DNA from: Betaproteobacteria bacterium
GTDB taxonomy: Bacteria; Pseudomonadota; Gammaproteobacteria; Burkholderiales; Rhodocyclaceae
Direction: 5' to 3'
Length of the DNA: 8,020 nucleotides
Assembly (NCBI GenBank): GCA_028868235.1
Contig: JAGWUW010000105.1
Span: 1-8,020 of the forward strand
Positions 7,155-8,020 of the stretch are shown here, piece after piece. The notes under the pieces were generated by a model, which was given only the letters and a program-made list of their open reading frames with translations, ran no database searches and had not been told where the DNA came from. The first letter of the stretch is position 1, and each line of letters starts with the position of its first letter. The position numbers and the translations under genes are program-made.

Positions 7155-7183
7155 ATTATGGGCGCTGCCCATGCCATGCGCAA
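7155..7183 (-). promoter_or_regulatory. Putative promoter of the dctPQM operon with spacer dyad
   Basis: TTGCGC (7178-7183) and CATAAT (7155-7160) are 17 bases apart on the minus strand, matching the sigma-70 hexamers at 3/6 and 5/6. It lies after the csp terminator and would start transcription near 7148, about 32 bases before the dctP ATG. A perfect inverted repeat, ATGGGC (7158-7163) and GCCCAT (7167-7172), fills the spacer and enters the -10 element, a place where a repressor could bind. Confidence 0.4.
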
Positions 7184-7197
7184 CCGGGCGTAAACGC

Positions 7198-7222
7198 AAA
7201 AAAGCCCGGCAAGCCGGGCTTT
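7198..7222 (-). terminator. Intrinsic terminator of the cold-shock gene
   Basis: A perfect 10-bp inverted repeat (AAAGCCCGGC at 7201-7210 with GCCGGGCTTT at 7213-7222) lies about 20 bases after the csp stop. In the minus-strand transcript it is followed by six U residues (7198-7203). With closing constraints the loop is CUUG on a 9-bp stem. It also has a shorter T-run on the plus strand, so it could work in both directions. It separates csp from the TRAP operon. Confidence 0.9.
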
Positions 7223-7241
7223 TCACGATCAAGGCAACGAC

Positions 7242-7448
7242 TTAGTCGGCCTTGTTGATGTTCGCGGCTTGCTTGCCCTTCGGGCCGGTAACGATGTCGA
7301 AGGTGACCTTTTGGTTTTCGACCAGAGTCTTGAAACCGTTGCCTTGAATTGCAGAGAAGTGTGCGAAGAGGTCTTCACCGCCGCCGTCCGGAGAGATGAA
7401 ACCAAAACCCTTAGCGTCGTTGAACCACTTGACGGTACCAGTTGCCAT
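7242..7448 (-). CDS. Cold-shock domain protein (CspA family)
   Basis: 68-residue single cold-shock domain, the usual length of CspA-type nucleic-acid chaperones that bind single-stranded RNA and DNA and melt RNA structure. The fold signature is complete: [18 protein letters not shown] with RNP1 (KGFGFI, 13-18), RNP2 (LFAHFSAI, 27-34), then [18 protein letters not shown]. The start ATG (7446-7448) has a good ribosome site, AAGGAAG at 7455-7461. It is monocistronic: an own promoter-like pair lies upstream and an intrinsic terminator directly downstream. Bacteria often have several paralogues (cold-inducible or constitutive), so I give no specific csp letter. Whether it responds to cold cannot be decided here. 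Confidence 0.97.
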   Translation of the reverse strand: MATGTVKWFNDAKGFGFISPDGGGEDLFAHFSAIQGNGFKTLVENQKVTFDIVTGPKGKQAANINKAD

Positions 7449-7668
7449 TTGTAGCTTCCTTGGAAAAGATTGAAAAAATTACGAGAGCCAAGACCGAGGA
7501 GCTGACAAACCGATTACGGTGCAGGAACAACACACTGCCTGGAAATCCCGAAGTTCGGAGTATGGAGCAGCATTTCGAATACGCCAAGCATTTTTTTCGC
7601 TTTCCGTTGACACCATGCCCGGAAGTCGAAATTTCAGCGACGAAACAACAGCCGATGCGCTCCGGAAA
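7449..7668. other. murA-csp intergenic region with csp leader
   Basis: These 220 bases hold no convincing gene; the plus-strand open frame across them (7442-7729) starts in csp and enters murA antisense. The region contains the csp promoter-like pair (7559-7587), an inferred leader of about 104 bases and the ribosome site. Small hairpins such as ACCG-TAAT-CGGT (about 7509-7520) lie in the leader. No clear intrinsic terminator for murA is seen. Confidence 0.6.
7559..7587 (-). promoter_or_regulatory. Putative csp promoter
   Basis: TTGGCG (7582-7587) and CATACT (7559-7564) are 17 bases apart on the minus strand, each matching the sigma-70 consensus at four of six positions. A start near 7552 would give a leader of about 104 bases, within the range of long 5' leaders known for cspA-type genes. 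Confidence 0.4.

Positions 7669-8020
<352 letters not shown>

Noticed and set aside
7503..7508. TTGTCA as an alternative -35 for csp
   Set aside because: The nearest TA-rich -10 candidate is about 20 bases away, giving poor spacing; the pair at 7559-7587 has a 17-base spacer.
7607..7612. Consensus TTGACA on the plus strand upstream of murA antisense
   Set aside because: No -10-like hexamer lies at 16-18 bases downstream and no plus-strand gene follows.

Overview
All genes in this window are on the minus strand, so it reads from right to left. Moderately high GC, a short-form HisG, and a murA ... hisG-hisD order point to a betaproteobacterium. I infer Rhodocyclales (Dechloromonas/Azonexus-like) from family resemblance only; no database search was possible.

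Layout in transcription order. The right edge holds the last 116 codons of murA (peptidoglycan synthesis). A 220-bp gap follows, carrying a likely promoter and leader for a 68-residue cold-shock protein gene, which ends at a strong intrinsic terminator. Next is a complete TRAP transporter operon: dctP (periplasmic binding protein), dctQ (small membrane subunit) and dctM (large membrane subunit). It has its own promoter-like sequence and a terminator-like hairpin between dctP and dctQ. Only 46 bp after dctM comes hisG, preceded by an extended -10 promoter-like sequence, then hisD. These are the first committed enzyme and the last enzyme of histidine synthesis. Directly after hisD come two overlapping genes for the N- and C-terminal halves of a split ChrA-type (CHR family) transporter. 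A 289-bp gap with a promoter-like pair precedes a GAF-PAS sensory protein that runs off the left edge.

Functionally the window is a patchwork of housekeeping genes (murA, csp, hisG, hisD), a solute-uptake operon, a CHR transporter pair and a signalling protein. The most interesting parts are arrangement and regulation: the TRAP and csp insertion between murA and hisG, chr genes instead of hisC after hisD, the dctP-dctQ hairpin, and a dyad inside the dctP promoter spacer. I see no CRISPR array, RNA gene, insertion sequence, phage gene or toxin/defence system. I do not think the window contains a wholly undescribed system.
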